Source: Scolanthus callimorphus (taxonomy: Eukaryota > Cnidaria > Anthozoa > Actiniaria > Edwardsiidae). Taken from it: DNA of 64,000 nucleotides. The translations under genes and the position numbers were made by a program. Below are positions 50,418 through 60,923 of this stretch, piece after piece. The notes under the pieces were generated by a model. The model ran no database searches. It had not been told where the DNA came from and saw only the letters and a program-made list of their open reading frames with translations. Position 1 is the first letter of the stretch, and the number at the start of each line of letters is the position of its first letter. The stretch is from the NCBI GenBank assembly GCA_033964015.1, contig CM066924.1:6616251-6680250 (forward strand), in the 5' to 3' direction.

Positions 50418-50935
50418 TACCACGTGACTAAGCACTTGCACTCCCCGCCACTTAGATAATTTCACCCAAGTTTGGTTGTCTGAGGCTCATCCCATCCAAA
50501 GATATAAACTTTTTCTCGTTTGATGACGTCATCGATGACGTCATACCACGTGGCCAGGCAGCTGCACCCCCTGCCACTAAGACAACGTCACCCAAGTTTG
50601 GTTGTCTGGGGTTCATCCCTTCCCGAGATATATTGTTTTACTCATATGATGACGTCATTGATGACGTCATACCACGTGACCATGCAGTTGCACCCCCCTT
50701 GCCACTAAGACAACTTCACCCAAGTTTGGTTGTCTGAGGTTCATCCCTTCTCGAGATATATTGTTTTTCTCCTATGATGACGTCATTGATGACGTCATAC
50801 CACGTGACCACGCAGTTGCACCCCCCTTGTCACTAAGACAACTTCACCCAAGTTTGGTTGTCTGAGGTTCATCCCTTCCCGAGATATATTGTTTTTCTCT
50901 TATGATGACGTCATTGATGACGTGGGCATATTTTT
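50418..50935. repeat. 127-bp tandem array with paired CRE palindromes
   Basis: Four units (TGATGACGTCAT starts at 50521, 50647, 50775 and 50902). Each of the first three units carries two TGACGTCA palindromes about 15 bp apart, followed by CACGTG in ACCACGTG(A/G)CC. The array also carries GTTTGGTTGTCTGAGG and CGAGATATATTGTTTT. The last unit keeps only the first CRE because the next element begins at GTGGGCATATT. Confidence 0.92.
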
Positions 50936-51345
50936 TGACTGGGGATGATCGTCGTATCTTTTAGGGGTTAAAATCACGTTGGTTTGGTCTCTTTTAGGGG
51001 TGATCTTGATCTTCAATAAATTTTAGGCAGATTGGTATCTTTTAGGGCCGAAACTGTGTCCAAATTGCTTTTTCTCATGATGGTGCTTCTAAAAACCGTG
51101 TAAGAAAGAGAGATTATTCGACGAGAAGACGATGAATTAGAAACAAACACGGAAATGTCTTCATGGGTATTTTTCCCCTGTTACCTGTGTCCTTCGCGCC
51201 TACTTTGCACATAAGACCTCATCTTTTAGGGTAATATATTTTTTTTGAGCCACGCTATGGCCTGCCATGTTTGGTATCTTTTAGGGGTGAAACTGAAAAT
51301 TTCCGACGATCATCCCCGGTCAAAAAATATGGGAGTCCTCCACCC
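50926..51345. mobile_element. MITE with internal TATCTTTTAGGGG repeats (copy 2)
   Basis: Left GGGCATATTTTTTGACTGGG and right CCGGTCAAAAAATATGGGAG are inverted, followed inward by GATGATCGTCG / CGACGATCATC. Five copies of (T/C)(A/C)TCTTTTAGGG lie at 50968, 50990, 51038, 51222 and 51274. Same family as 24690-25151, opposite orientation. Confidence 0.85.
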
Positions 51346-52190
51346 CCCGGGATTTATGCAGGAGAGGTTACCATTTGAAATAGGCTCTTTGTAGCCGTAC
51401 AGTCACGTGCTTGTTGACATTCAAGAATGCTTGATGAGGAAAAGCAAAATCCTATCAATATGCGAGTATACATACTTCCTGGCCCGCCTCAATTACAGTG
51501 TAGCTATGCTATCCGCTTCCCTAACCTAGCAATATGAATAAAATAAAACTCAGCCAATTTCGTGGATAGAACTCAAAGTCATTCAAAATGAAAGGTTTTA
51601 TTGGGCTACGTATGCTCGCTACCAGCATTTTCATATGATGCGAAAATTGACTCACGGCCAGTGTTGCATTGTCTTCGACAGATTTGCATTCAAAGTGTTT
51701 TGATCAGAATGAGGCTCTTCACGTTGCGGGGAAGGCTCTGGTGACAGCCATTGATTCTTGAAATTTTATAAAGACAGAGAGTGTGGAAAATAAATAATGA
51801 AAAGCCCTCAGTTAATTGTTTAGCAGCAATAACAGAGGAGATAAAGAGGAGACTTTCGGACATTTCTATAGCTTGATATTTTTTAGCACCTCTAATTGTA
51901 CCGTATCAGTACCTTGCGTGATCCCTGTGGCAGCTCGTGCGTGACAAGGTATTAATACTGCGTGTGTAATTTGATATGTAACAGATAATTATCAAATTCC
52001 TAAGTACAGATGCGTTGCCACGCTAAAACCACGAAAGCTGTCCTCGCAATGCCTTGTGATTGAATTCGCTACAAGTACATATTTCTTGGTAGTCAATGAA
52101 AATACCGTATGTTGCAATTAATGCTGTGGGAAGCCACTAAAGTGTTTGTTGCTAAGTGCTAATGTGTCAATTTACTGTATACAACTCTCT
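51346..52190. other. Upstream of the 52.2-kb gene; no other gene recognised
   Basis: 51712-51790 keeps GAATGAGGCTC, GAAGGCTCTGGTGACAGCCA and AGACAGAGAGTG, a decayed relative of the satellite-flanking MITEs at 9.3 and 11.1 kb. The rest is unremarkable. Confidence 0.45.
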
Positions 52191-52201
52191 TGAAATGTGA
52201 A

Positions 52202-53334
52202 ATGGCAATGGTTGCTTCGCCTGGAGATTTGTCGCTACACACAAGGATTGAAAAACATTCCTTACAGCTACAGCGACGAAACAAAAGCCCAGTTAGACAG
52301 AGGATACAAAAATATTCAAAGTGTTCTTTGGATAACATAGCATTCTTACAGTCGCACTTCGAGTGTGAACTTCGTAATAGAAAAGAATGGGACAGCAGAA
52401 GCAAAACATGGCCGCGTTCAGGGCGATTCCCGCCCCTTGTGTTGAAACCCCAAGAGAAAACTCTCACTCAAATACGACTGAAGAATATTACAAATCGAAT
52501 TCCGAGCGCTACAGGCTTAGTAATAACTCCAGAAACAACTTGCGACAGGCAAGAACAAATGAACGACTCTCAACTTCGTCGACACTTCTGTGAACTCCTC
52601 GGCCCAACTCTTTGTTGTGACTGCTCAGAAAAGAGAAATCGAGTGGTGGGGATAAAAGAATGCGAGGAAATCCCTGCTTTAGATCAACTCGAGCACGACC
52701 CTTTTACTGCATTTATCGCTACTCATTACAGCAAAGATGGTGAATTTTAGCTGAAGATTCTGATGAGGAAATTCTAGTTAATGAATTTTCGGATAACGAC
52801 GAGGAATGGACTGAGGAAAGGGGAATTTCTTCCAGGGGCAGATCTGCTGTGACAGTGAATAGATATACTCTGAGCCCTTCACCCCCTCCAGGAGATAGTG
52901 GGTATTCTAGTCGTGCAAGTTATATACGTAGCCTCACTCGTGCACAATCTAGTAGACTATTTAGGAGTATTCCAAGCACCCCTGTTTCACCAATGAGAAG
53001 AGAAAGAACAGCTTCCAGGCTTAGAGAACTTAAAATTAGATTTAAATCTGGTAGCAAAGAACATTCCAAGGAGATGGAAAAATCAAATGCCCTATACTCT
53101 ATCGATTCGACTATTGCTGAGACCCTAGGAAGACTAGAAGAAAGAACAGAATTTATGAACTCGCAGGGAACTTGTGGGAAACCAAGTGAGACACTCAGCT
53201 CAATAAAGACATGGTCAAGCCAAGTTGGTCCAGTGCTAATGGAGCTAAAACTGATTAATTTTACACAATATGACAAATTAGGATATGGACCATCGGATAT
53301 AGCTATACCAGTGGAACAGAGGCTTGATCAATAG
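52202..53334 (+). CDS. Unrecognised single-exon gene, one probable frameshift
   Basis: From the ATG at 52202 a frame encodes MAMVASPGDLSLHTRIEKHS and continues about 180 residues to a TAG at 52748. A second long frame, open from 52744 to the stop at 53332, follows immediately with an acidic start (EDSDEEILVNEFSDNDEEW), then Ser/Pro-rich sequence (LSPSPPPGDSGYSS), a basic stretch (SPMRRERTASRLRELKIRFK) and a helical C-terminus ending PSDIAIPVEQRLDQ. The frames join at a T run (GAATTTTAG) where one missing T would explain the break, so this is probably one protein of about 375 residues with an indel, either real or in the assembly. The N half has a Cys cluster (GPTLCCDCSEK). No family recognised; no signal peptide or membrane segment. 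AATAAA lies at 54082. Confidence 0.65.
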
Positions 53335-54081
53335 ACTCAGTGACTGATTTGAAATCTTCCACAAACATTGGTGAGCATATAGTTGAAGATTCATTGAACA
53401 AGCAGCAAAGAAATGGTATCAGTACATTTATTTTAGAGATTGAATATCATTGTGTAATTCCAGTAAAGATCCATACCCCCACCGCAGCAGAAATAAAAAA
53501 AATCCTATTTCTAACACCATCACTTTATTCCACTGGAAATTCCAGGGGGTGGGGGTGGGGGCAAACCAGTTTTTTTCCCACATGTTGGCGCATTCGCTTG
53601 TTTTACCTTGCTCAAGGAATCAAGAAGAAAGACAGCCCCACTCCCCGCCCCCTAGCTTTTGCCATGCCTTAATTTGAATTACTTTCTGCATATATCATTC
53701 ATTAGTTCACATCTCTGCATTCTTTTCTGTAACTATTATGCATGCTTTCCACACATGCACAATGCATGTTTTCGCTGTAACTGTTTCTGCTTGCCTCAGA
53801 AGGGCTTTTATAAGTAAAGCTGAAAATTAGTTGTATTTTCAGTGTTTTTATATTATGCCCTCCGTGGTGTGGGTAGGGGTCATTTCTGGAATAATTATCC
53901 AATAATTATAATATACAAGGTTGGCACAGGGAGGTGCTGGGATGCTGCAGATTTTCATATATTTTCTATATTCAGCCTCCCCCGCTTGTGATACATTCTT
54001 TTTATACATGCAGATAAGGTAGCTTTTATTGATGACATATATATATAAATTTTATATATGATCATACATGAGCAATTATTC
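53335..54081 (+). other. Probable 3'UTR of the 52.2-kb gene
   Basis: No coding content recognised. Contains G/C-rich CCCCCACCGCAG-like and TTTCCAGGGGGTGGGGGTGG motifs, then AT-rich sequence leading to AATAAA. Confidence 0.4.
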
Positions 54082-54087
54082 AATAAA
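54082..54087 (+). terminator. Polyadenylation signal, possibly of the 52.2-kb gene
   Basis: AATAAA in CAATAAAACG, about 750 bp after the stop codon. Confidence 0.4.
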
Positions 54088-54363
54088 ACGTTTTGAAGAA
54101 GAAAAAAGTTTTTTTATTTATTTCTGAAATACACCTGCCACAATGATGAGGACTCTTGTTTCAGCTGATTCATGACCAGTGCATGTCCACCCCTAGACCA
54201 AAAAAACAAGACGGAAATTCCTCGTAACCGCCCTGGAATAGACCGATCCCTATTTTGATGATAGCTCCACCCACTCAAACAATAGAAAGTTTTCCCAACG
54301 GAATTCAAAATGTCCGAGCAACAAACTTGAATATCGAAGATTTTTCAATAATTATTGAGCTTT

Positions 54364-54651
54364 TCAAGATAAAAATATAAAATCCAAATTGCATGCAACA
54401 ACTTCTAACACCTCCCTGCAATCGGTGTCTTTTCCGCGCTCTATGCCAAAGATAAAATTTGGCTTGTCCGACGTAGCAACAGTAACTAGGAGTATAACAA
54501 TGAATATGGGATCGGTAAATTGAACATTGTGGGAACACCCATTCTGGACTTTTACTCCTGCATTGAACTTGAAACTCCTTGCTGCTGGAGTTTGACAGAC
54601 CTGACAGTTTGCATGAATAGTGTTTTTCCTTCTACCCATTGCAACAGCCAT
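54364..54651 (-). CDS. Small open frame with a strong start context, function unknown
   Basis: A 95-codon minus frame starts in CAGCCATGGCTG, an excellent eukaryotic start context. It reads MAVAMGRRKNTIHANCQVCQ, includes a CxxC pair (CQVCQ), a hydrophobic stretch FIVILLVTVATSD and a Cys later. It could be a first exon or a chance frame; no family recognised. It would be transcribed convergently with the 52.2-kb gene. Confidence 0.3.
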   Translation of the reverse strand: MAVAMGRRKNTIHANCQVCQTPAARSFKFNAGVKVQNGCSHNVQFTDPIFIVILLVTVATSDKPNFIFGIERGKDTDCREVLEVVACNLDFIFLS

Positions 54652-54744
54652 GGCTGAATAAACAAGACTGATTGACTTCCTCTATATCCAGACTGCCTCT
54701 ATATCGCCTTCAAGGCCTCTGAGTGAAAGTCCATTAGACGTGCG

Positions 54745-55020
54745 GCCTCTTGGCGGGAGTTTCCCGATTTTTTGACATCATCTCCTTCTTCGTTTTTCCT
54801 CATACATTTAATGGCCCATCATCAACCGAGAGCCTTTGCGGTCTATTAGCCAATCAGACCACCCGAAAAACAATGGATCAATTTTTAAACAAAAGAAAAC
54901 GAGGCGCAAAGGCTCCCAGTTGGGAAGGGGGCCTTAAATGTATTCCTCCCGCTAAATTTGCCTTGAATTTGCGTTTGAATCAAATCTCCCGCTTTCTTGA
55001 CTTGTTGGGTTGAGTGAGTG
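54745..55020. repeat. Inverted-repeat segment (degenerate)
   Basis: GGCGGGAGTTTCCCGATTTT pairs with CAAATCTCCCGC, and CTCATACATTTAATGGCCC pairs with GGGCCTTAAATGTATTCCTC. Probably an old MITE. Confidence 0.5.
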
Positions 55021-55067
55021 GGAGGGGGGGTCAGATTGCAGGATTCGTGATAACTATTTACAACATA

Positions 55068-55328
55068 CAATCAGCGACAAAATTGTTGAGAGTTTGATGT
55101 CTACAATCGTTACCGATTGCCATTCTAAAAATGTGTTTCCATAAATAAACCGCTCCCCTTCTCGTTTATGCCCCCCCCCCCCCAAACTCAAACGCACTAG
55201 TGTTTGGGCTTAATTCAACATTGAATAGGAGAGATGGGGAATTAAAGCAGGACATCGCTTACCGCTTACGCAGTTGAAAAGAAAATGATTCTCGAAGGGA
55301 AATTCTCAACTTCTTTTGTCGCTGATTG
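55068..55328. mobile_element. MITE with TA target duplication
   Basis: CAATCAGCGACAAAATTGTT mirrors AACTTCTTTTGTCGCTGATTG, with TA flanking each end. It contains a C run (55170-55182). Confidence 0.85.
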
Positions 55329-55699
55329 TAGCGTACGGTAGAGTGCGTTGGCACTGTCCTATCTCCGCGTCTGTCGATCAGCGTCACGGGGTGAAAAGTC
55401 CTGGATGAAAACCACGTGGGGTATAATATACACCAATCACGAAGCCTTATTGTCCTTCAATCACTATCAGCCAATCAGAGTTAAGCTACTAACTCACCAG
55501 GTACATGATTCAACTTGCAAAAGAGAATTGTTCTCTCTGTTTTAGTGTCCTTCGAACGACATTGCTCAGTAAACTGTTAGAATATGGAAATGATATCTTC
55601 ACCTTGTCGTCTGGAAAAGGGAAGGTTTAACTTCAGCGATTTGAAACAGATGAAAGACAATATTCCTCGGCAAATCCTCGGCAAATTGACCTCGTCACG

Positions 55700-56330
55700 A
55701 TGATTAGGAGGAAGTGCAACGTACTCTACCGAAGCGGATTGGAATTAAGCTACTCTCCACAGGGTACCCGACAACCCTTTCTTAGTCCATGATAAGCGTG
55801 ACGTTGATCAGTCGCGGAGGTAGGAAGTGCTGACGTTTTATGCGAAAGCGGCTGAGAATCAAGCTTCTCTCCCAGGGTACCCGTCTTCCCTTGCTTAGGC
55901 CATGATAAGCGTGACGTTGATCAGTCGCGGAGGTAGGAAGTGCAACTTACTCCACCGAAGCGGATGAGGATCAAGCTACTCTCCACAGGGTACCCGTCTT
56001 CCCTTGCTTAGGCCATGATAAGTGTAACGCTGATCAGACGCGAAGGTAAGAAGTGCAACGTACTCCACCGAAGCGGATGAGGATCAAGCTACTCTCCACA
56101 GGGTACCCGACTACCCTTGCTTAGGCCATGATAAGTGTAACGCTGATTAGACGCGAAGGTAAGAAGTGCAACGTACTCCACCGAAGCGGATGAGGATCAA
56201 GCTACTCTCCACAGGGTACCCGTCTACCCTTGCTTAGGCCATGATAAGTGTAACGCTGATCAGACGCGAAGGTAAGAAGTGCAACGTACTCCACCGAAGC
56301 GGATGAGAATCAAGCTATTTACAACAGGGA
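55700..56330. repeat. About 113-bp tandem repeat, about 5.5 copies
   Basis: GCAACGTACTCCACCGAAGC, ATCAAGCTACTCTCCACAGG and TTAGGCCATGATAAG recur near 55707, 55829, 55941, 56056, 56167 and 56280. The last copies are almost identical. It lies just 3' of the GPCR exon, perhaps in its 3'UTR. Confidence 0.93.
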
Positions 56331-56420
56331 TCCTACTCAATGACCCATGGTTCTAGGGAGGGTGGCTCCATTAAAAGTATTCTATCTAGAAAGTTTCTGC
56401 ACCTAACACTTGACCTGTCC

Positions 56421-56739
56421 TTATGAGGTCTTGCTGCTGTCTGTTTGTGGAAGGCTGATCACAGATGGCTGGTTGTTGAACACTTGGGAGGATTCCTCAC
56501 GGCGGAAAAGAACATGGACCCCACGGCGGACATCAGCATTCTTCCTGTAGGTGACGATCGGTCTTGCTGTGGCGCAGCCGAGAAGGGAAATGGTATTGAA
56601 CAATGCCATTAAATGATTGACCTTGAAGCCCTCTGCGGCCGAGATGATAGGGGCCACTATCCGTGGGAAATAGCCTATCACCAAGGTACTCAGCAGGTAT
56701 GCCACGGAGATCGCAATCTTGCGCTCGTTGACGGAGTTC
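56421..56739 (-). CDS. Last exon of a probable class A GPCR (TM6, TM7 and C-tail)
   Basis: A minus-strand exon begins after the acceptor GAACTCTTTCAG at 56740 and runs to a stop at 56421. It encodes NSVNERKIAISV followed by hydrophobic AYLLSTLVIGYFP (TM6-like, with the conserved Pro), a short extracellular loop, and MALFNTISLLGCATARPIVTY (TM7-like; ARPIVTY stands where NPxxY is usual), then RKNADVRRGVHVLF, like the helix-8 region, and a Ser-rich tail. This is the layout of a rhodopsin-family C-terminus, though the fingerprint motifs are non-canonical. TM1-5 are not seen. Upstream on the minus strand is 0.6 kb of non-coding DNA and then a BEL element, so earlier exons, if any, lie beyond the window. 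Confidence 0.6.
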
Positions 56740-57326
56740 CTGAAAGAGTTCAGGTGATGCGTTAGACTATTAATAATCCTACACCCTTCTCCGTCAGATT
56801 CCCCATGTCAAGTATGGCGGCCTCATTTTTTAATCACGTGGATTAAAGTCATCTGTATCAACTCTACTATTTCATCTGTGACACTACGGCACTTTTTTTT
56901 AGGATTGTATAAAAAATTGGAGCTTTGCAAGACCCTCTTAGCTGCGCGAGCTTTAAAGACTGCGTTTTCGTTAATATCGTTCCCAGATTACGCGCTTCAC
57001 GCTAGAGTCTTGCTCATGGAAGCATAGCCGAGAAACATCAGCGTTTCATTCAACATTTCCTAAGATTTGGGGGAAGCCCTGGTATAGTACGACATGTCAC
57101 AGTCAGGTACCGAGATAGCGTTCACACTGCTCCGTCTTTGAGGGTTTTCGTTTATTTAAGCGTTTTAGTGTCGGGACGGAACATACAAATCGAAAACCTC
57201 CAGCGTCGTGGTGTGGAAGTGAACGAAAAATACCACACAGCATGTGAACGGGCCATAAAAGGTGATACAAAGGGGGTATCATTTAATCACGTTGGTATAT
57301 AAGGGGTACATTTTTGGCAATGTTTG
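56740..57326. other. Putative intron upstream of the GPCR exon; no gene recognised
   Basis: No exon with GPCR motifs was seen on the minus strand. Ends at the target site of the BEL element. Confidence 0.4.
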
Positions 57327-57331
57327 GTACA

Positions 57332-57465
57332 TTTCAGAAAGTATCAGACTGAAACATAGTTTTGAGGTCATTTTACTGATCTTCCTGGTTACGCTCTCGC
57401 GCTCTAATTACAAAGATTGGTTGTGACGTAATTAATTTACAGAATGATTGACATATTATTTGACA
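57332..57465 (-). repeat. BEL 3' LTR
   Basis: 134 bp, matching 63219-63353 except three substitutions and one base indel. About 3% divergence indicates a moderately recent insertion. Confidence 0.9.
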
Positions 57466-57556
57466 CCCTCCGGGGCCAGCAAAATCTAAAGAGTTGATAA
57501 AAGTATAGGTTTTAAAGTCTTACATTGTCTTAGGAAACAGTTATATTTCAGTGTAA

Positions 57557-57943
57557 CTAATATAGAGTTTTTGATGTTTGGAGTTGCCTGTTATTAGCGG
57601 CAGTACGTGATGTACGATGTTCTCGTATGTTGACTTCTGGAACGTCGTCACTCTTCTTATCTGCCTCAATTGTTCCATCAAACATCTCAAAGGGGTATAA
57701 TCGTTCTATTGGTCTTGAAATGTGATTCCCATTGCTTGTTCGTAGTGTAACGGAACGCACTTGTCCATCCTTACCAGGGTGTAACTCTATGACGATAGCT
57801 GATTTCCACTGGCTGCGTGGTGTATTATCATGAATTAGCACAATTTGTTCTTTGGCCACTAGTTGTTTAGGTGTCGTTTTGACTTTCTGTGACGAGTGGT
57901 ATTCTCTCAGATTCGTTAGGTATTCATTCGCCATTGTTTCCAA
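57557..57943 (-). pseudogene. BEL pol C-terminus (DUF5641-like)
   Basis: A 128-residue frame with NEYLTNLRE, VLIHDNTPRSQWKSAIV and PIERLYPFE, the chromatin/DNA-binding-like tail typical of BEL integrases. It is in a different frame from the integrase core, so a frameshift lies near 57950-58020. Confidence 0.8.
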
Positions 57944-58025
57944 AATATCTGCATTAGTTGTTGATGGTACTTTTTGGTACTCTCTTGGTTAATTCGCTTG
58001 CGGATGGTTCTTGCGGTATGTAGTC

Positions 58026-58533
58026 TTATTTTGGATCGCTTTCTGGATCAGGGAGTGTTAGTAGACGGTGACCACAGAGGAAATGAGATGGAGTCAGGGG
58101 TGGTCCGTCCTCGATGTCTAGATATGTATATGTCAAAGGTCGACTGTTGAGTACAGCTTCAATTTCTGCTAGGATAGTCTGTAGTTCCATTGTGTTTAGA
58201 GAGGCTTTTCCGATTGTTTTCTTTAGTCGTCTTTTTACTAGTCCGATCATTCTTTCATAAAAGCCTCCCCACCATGGGGCCCTCTCAGTAATGAACTCCC
58301 ATTTGATACCATGGTTTGTTAGAAACTGTTGACACTCCGCTGTTTCTAGAATTTGAGTTTTGAGTGCTTTTAGTTCTTTGGAACTTGCCTTGAACGTTTT
58401 GGCGTTATCTGAAATTATGTGTTCTGGTACTCCTCTTCTGCTAATAAATCTTCTGAATGCTCTCAAGAATGCGTGAGCAGTGTTGTCTTCGACTAGCTCA
58501 AGATGAAGTGCGCGTACAACAGCGCATGTGAAG
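58026..58533 (-). pseudogene. BEL integrase core, distal part
   Basis: Contains SRRGVPEHIISDNAKTF (second catalytic Asp in SDN) and WWGGFYERMIGLVKRRLK (catalytic Glu in FYER), then LTYTYLDIEDGPPLTPSHFL. Open from the MITE junction at about 58534 to 58026. Confidence 0.9.
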
Positions 58534-58778
58534 AAGGGGTGGCGAATGGTCCTTCAAAAAAAACTGTTTTCTCGCGAAATTTTAGGCGTTCTCGAATTCT
58601 CGTATTTTTTAATTTGCCGTTCTCGGATCTCGGATTTTTTTTCAGGTCGTCTCGGATCTCGGATTTTTCAGTTTGTTGTGTTTATATGACGAATCTCAAA
58701 TCGAGTTCTCGGTCTCGGATTTTGAAAGCGGCGTTCTCGCGTTCTCGGAATTCTCGCATTGACCATTCGCCACCCCTT
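58534..58778. mobile_element. MITE inserted in the BEL integrase, 4-bp target duplication
   Basis: AAGGGGTGGCGAATGGTC mirrors GACCATTCGCCACCCCTT. GAAG flanks both ends (58530-58533 and 58779-58782). Removing the element and one GAAG leaves the integrase reading frame continuous across the site, which proves a clean later insertion. The interior has many TTCTCG(G/A)AT-type motifs. Confidence 0.9.
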
Positions 58779-59789
58779 GAAGAGGCATGTGTAAACTTTG
58801 GATATTTTTCGATCAGCGTCTCGTACGTATAAGGGACCTGCGTAGTCTACTCCTGTGATTTGAAATGCCTGAGTTCCGCTAAGTCTTGATTTCGGTAATG
58901 GAGGAGTGATGACTGAGCGAAAAGGGGGTCCTTTGACTTTCTTGTATGTGACGCATTGGCTACTGTTTGATTGTCTACCTTTGGGAATCCAATAGTTTTG
59001 TCTTAGCTGTGTTAAGGTTTCTCGAGTGCCACCATGCATGACAATCAAGTGGGTTTCTTGTACGATTAGTGTGGTTAAGTGACTCTTTCGTGGTAGCAGG
59101 ATTGGAAACTTTGTCTTGTACTGTAGTGGAGCGTGTTGTAGTCGCCCATGGCAGCGCAACAATCCATCGTTTTCATCTATATAGAGACCGAGTTGGTGAA
59201 CAATAGGGGGAAGGTTACCATTCCTGCTGCTTTGGAGTTTAGTTATAATGTTAGCATAATGGTTGACTCCAGGTTTCTTCGTCAACTTCTTAGCAAATTG
59301 GGTAACGAGCGCTGTGATGCGTACTGCTTTGTTTAAGGTACTATACCTTGTGATGTCGATTACATCTAGTAGATTTGTATTTAGCTTCTCTGTGCTTGTC
59401 AGATTAGAACTCATAGATATATCTTTGTCTTCTCTAGTTTCATAGTCTTGTAGCTGATCGTCATCAGCTCGTGGCCATTCGTTTTCAGGCATCGTGAGCC
59501 AGGAGGGTCCGTGGCTCCAGTAGTCTAGTTTAGACATGAAGGTTTTAGTATCCATACCTCTTGTTAATAGATCAGCGGGGTTTGACATTGAGGGACAGTA
59601 TCTCCAAGTAGAGTCTTTAGTCTTTTCTCTGACTTTTTTGATTCGCGATTGGACGAATTGTTGCCGCAATGGCTTGGGGGATTTTATCCACGAAGGGACG
59701 ATTTTAGAATCGCTCCAAAGTATTGTTTCAGAAATTCTGAATTTATTGCGTAAGGGCGATAGATGCTGTGACAAATCGGCTCCAAGCAA
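58779..59789 (-). pseudogene. BEL RNase H end and integrase N-terminal part
   Basis: The frame includes SDSKIVPSWI (RNase H) with NPADLLTRG downstream, then the integrase zinc-binding region (VMHGGTRETLTQLRQNYWIPKGR, CVTYKKVKG) and the first catalytic Asp in TGVDYAGPLY. It runs into the MITE. The expected zinc-binding Cys pair reads Ser/Cys at SSQC, probably decay. Confidence 0.88.
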
Positions 59790-59836
59790 AGCAGCGAGTA
59801 ATTCAAGTCGGGGCAGCGTTTGCGTCTTGACAGGTG

Positions 59837-60600
59837 CTACTTTGCTTTTAGATATAACAAGGGTAGATTCTGTATTTGAATGCTAGTAGTTCCTTTGAGG
59901 TAAGCTACCGTTCCATAAGCTAGCTGACTACTGTCACAGAATATATGAATTTGAACTGTGTCAACGACTTCAGTGAAGTATGCTCTTGGAATACTAATAG
60001 AAACAAGATCTTTTAAGTCGTTTAGCCATCTGGACCATTTTTCCTCAAGATCTTCAGGTAGATCTGTGTCCCATTTTACGTCTCTCTTCCAAAGTTCTTG
60101 CATCAATAGTTTAGCTTTCACTGTAACTGGTTCAGCAAATCCTAATGGGTCAAATAGTTTTGAAGATAGACTTAGTGGTGATCGTTTAATTATTTTCCGT
60201 ACAGAACAAATTTCTTCGGTCAGTTTTTGAAGAGAGAGTGATATTGTGTCGGCGTCACTGCCTTCCAGACGAGTCCTAACACTTTTACAGTTAGCGCAGT
60301 ACTTGTTCCGTCTTCCTTCGCTTGCTTATTGATTAGGGTAGAGTTGCTGGTCCATTGCCTTAGATTCATTCCTGCCTCTTTAAAATGGTGTCTTGACGTC
60401 GTATAGTACTCTATGGCTTGGGAGTCATTTGATGTCCCGGACACCACATTGTCCATGTAGATGGAGTCCTTTAAATCGTGTGATATCCAGTCTTTTCTGT
60501 TGTCAAGGTGATGCTGAATTGTCGCATTTAGTAGAAATGGGGATGGTGCAGCTCCGAATAGTACGCGACAAAATCTATAGATTATTATATTTTCCGGATT
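59837..60600 (-). pseudogene. BEL RT thumb/RNase H linker and RT catalytic box, frameshifted
   Basis: The RT active-site box at about 60437-60460 reads YMDNVVSG; the second Asp of the usual YxDD is Asn, which may be a family variant or decay. The frame continues to about 60220, then a second frame (60121-59837) gives MKAKLLMQELWKRDVKWD and HIFCDSSQLAYGTVAYL (RNase H start). A frameshift separates them. Confidence 0.85.
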
Positions 60601-60920
60601 GCTAGCTGATTTGCTTGGATCTTTGAGCCACGGAACCTGGTAGCATCTCTGTCTTCTTCGTTTAGCTCGATTTGCAGGAATGCTTTCTCTATGTCTGCCG
60701 TAAATGCAATTTGGTTGACCCTAAATTTTAATAAGATTTTCTGAAGCTCTTGCATGAGATTGGGGCCCGTATAAAGGCAATCATTTAGACTTAGTGCTTT
60801 TGGAGACGATTTAGCGGATGCATCGTAGACGATTCTCATGGCGGTGCTTAGGCTTTCTTTGAAGACGGGGAAATGGGCCATGTAATGAAGCTTGCTTTGG
60901 TATGCGTTAGGGTTTTTCAC
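60585..60920 (-). pseudogene. BEL RT palm, first part
   Basis: FPVFKESLSTAMRIVYDASAKS and FTADIEKAFLQIELNEEDRDATRF carry the first catalytic Asp (ADIEKAF). It is in the same frame as the upstream 60924-61451 segment, separated by one in-frame TAA near 60925. Confidence 0.9.
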
Positions 60921-60923
60921 GAT

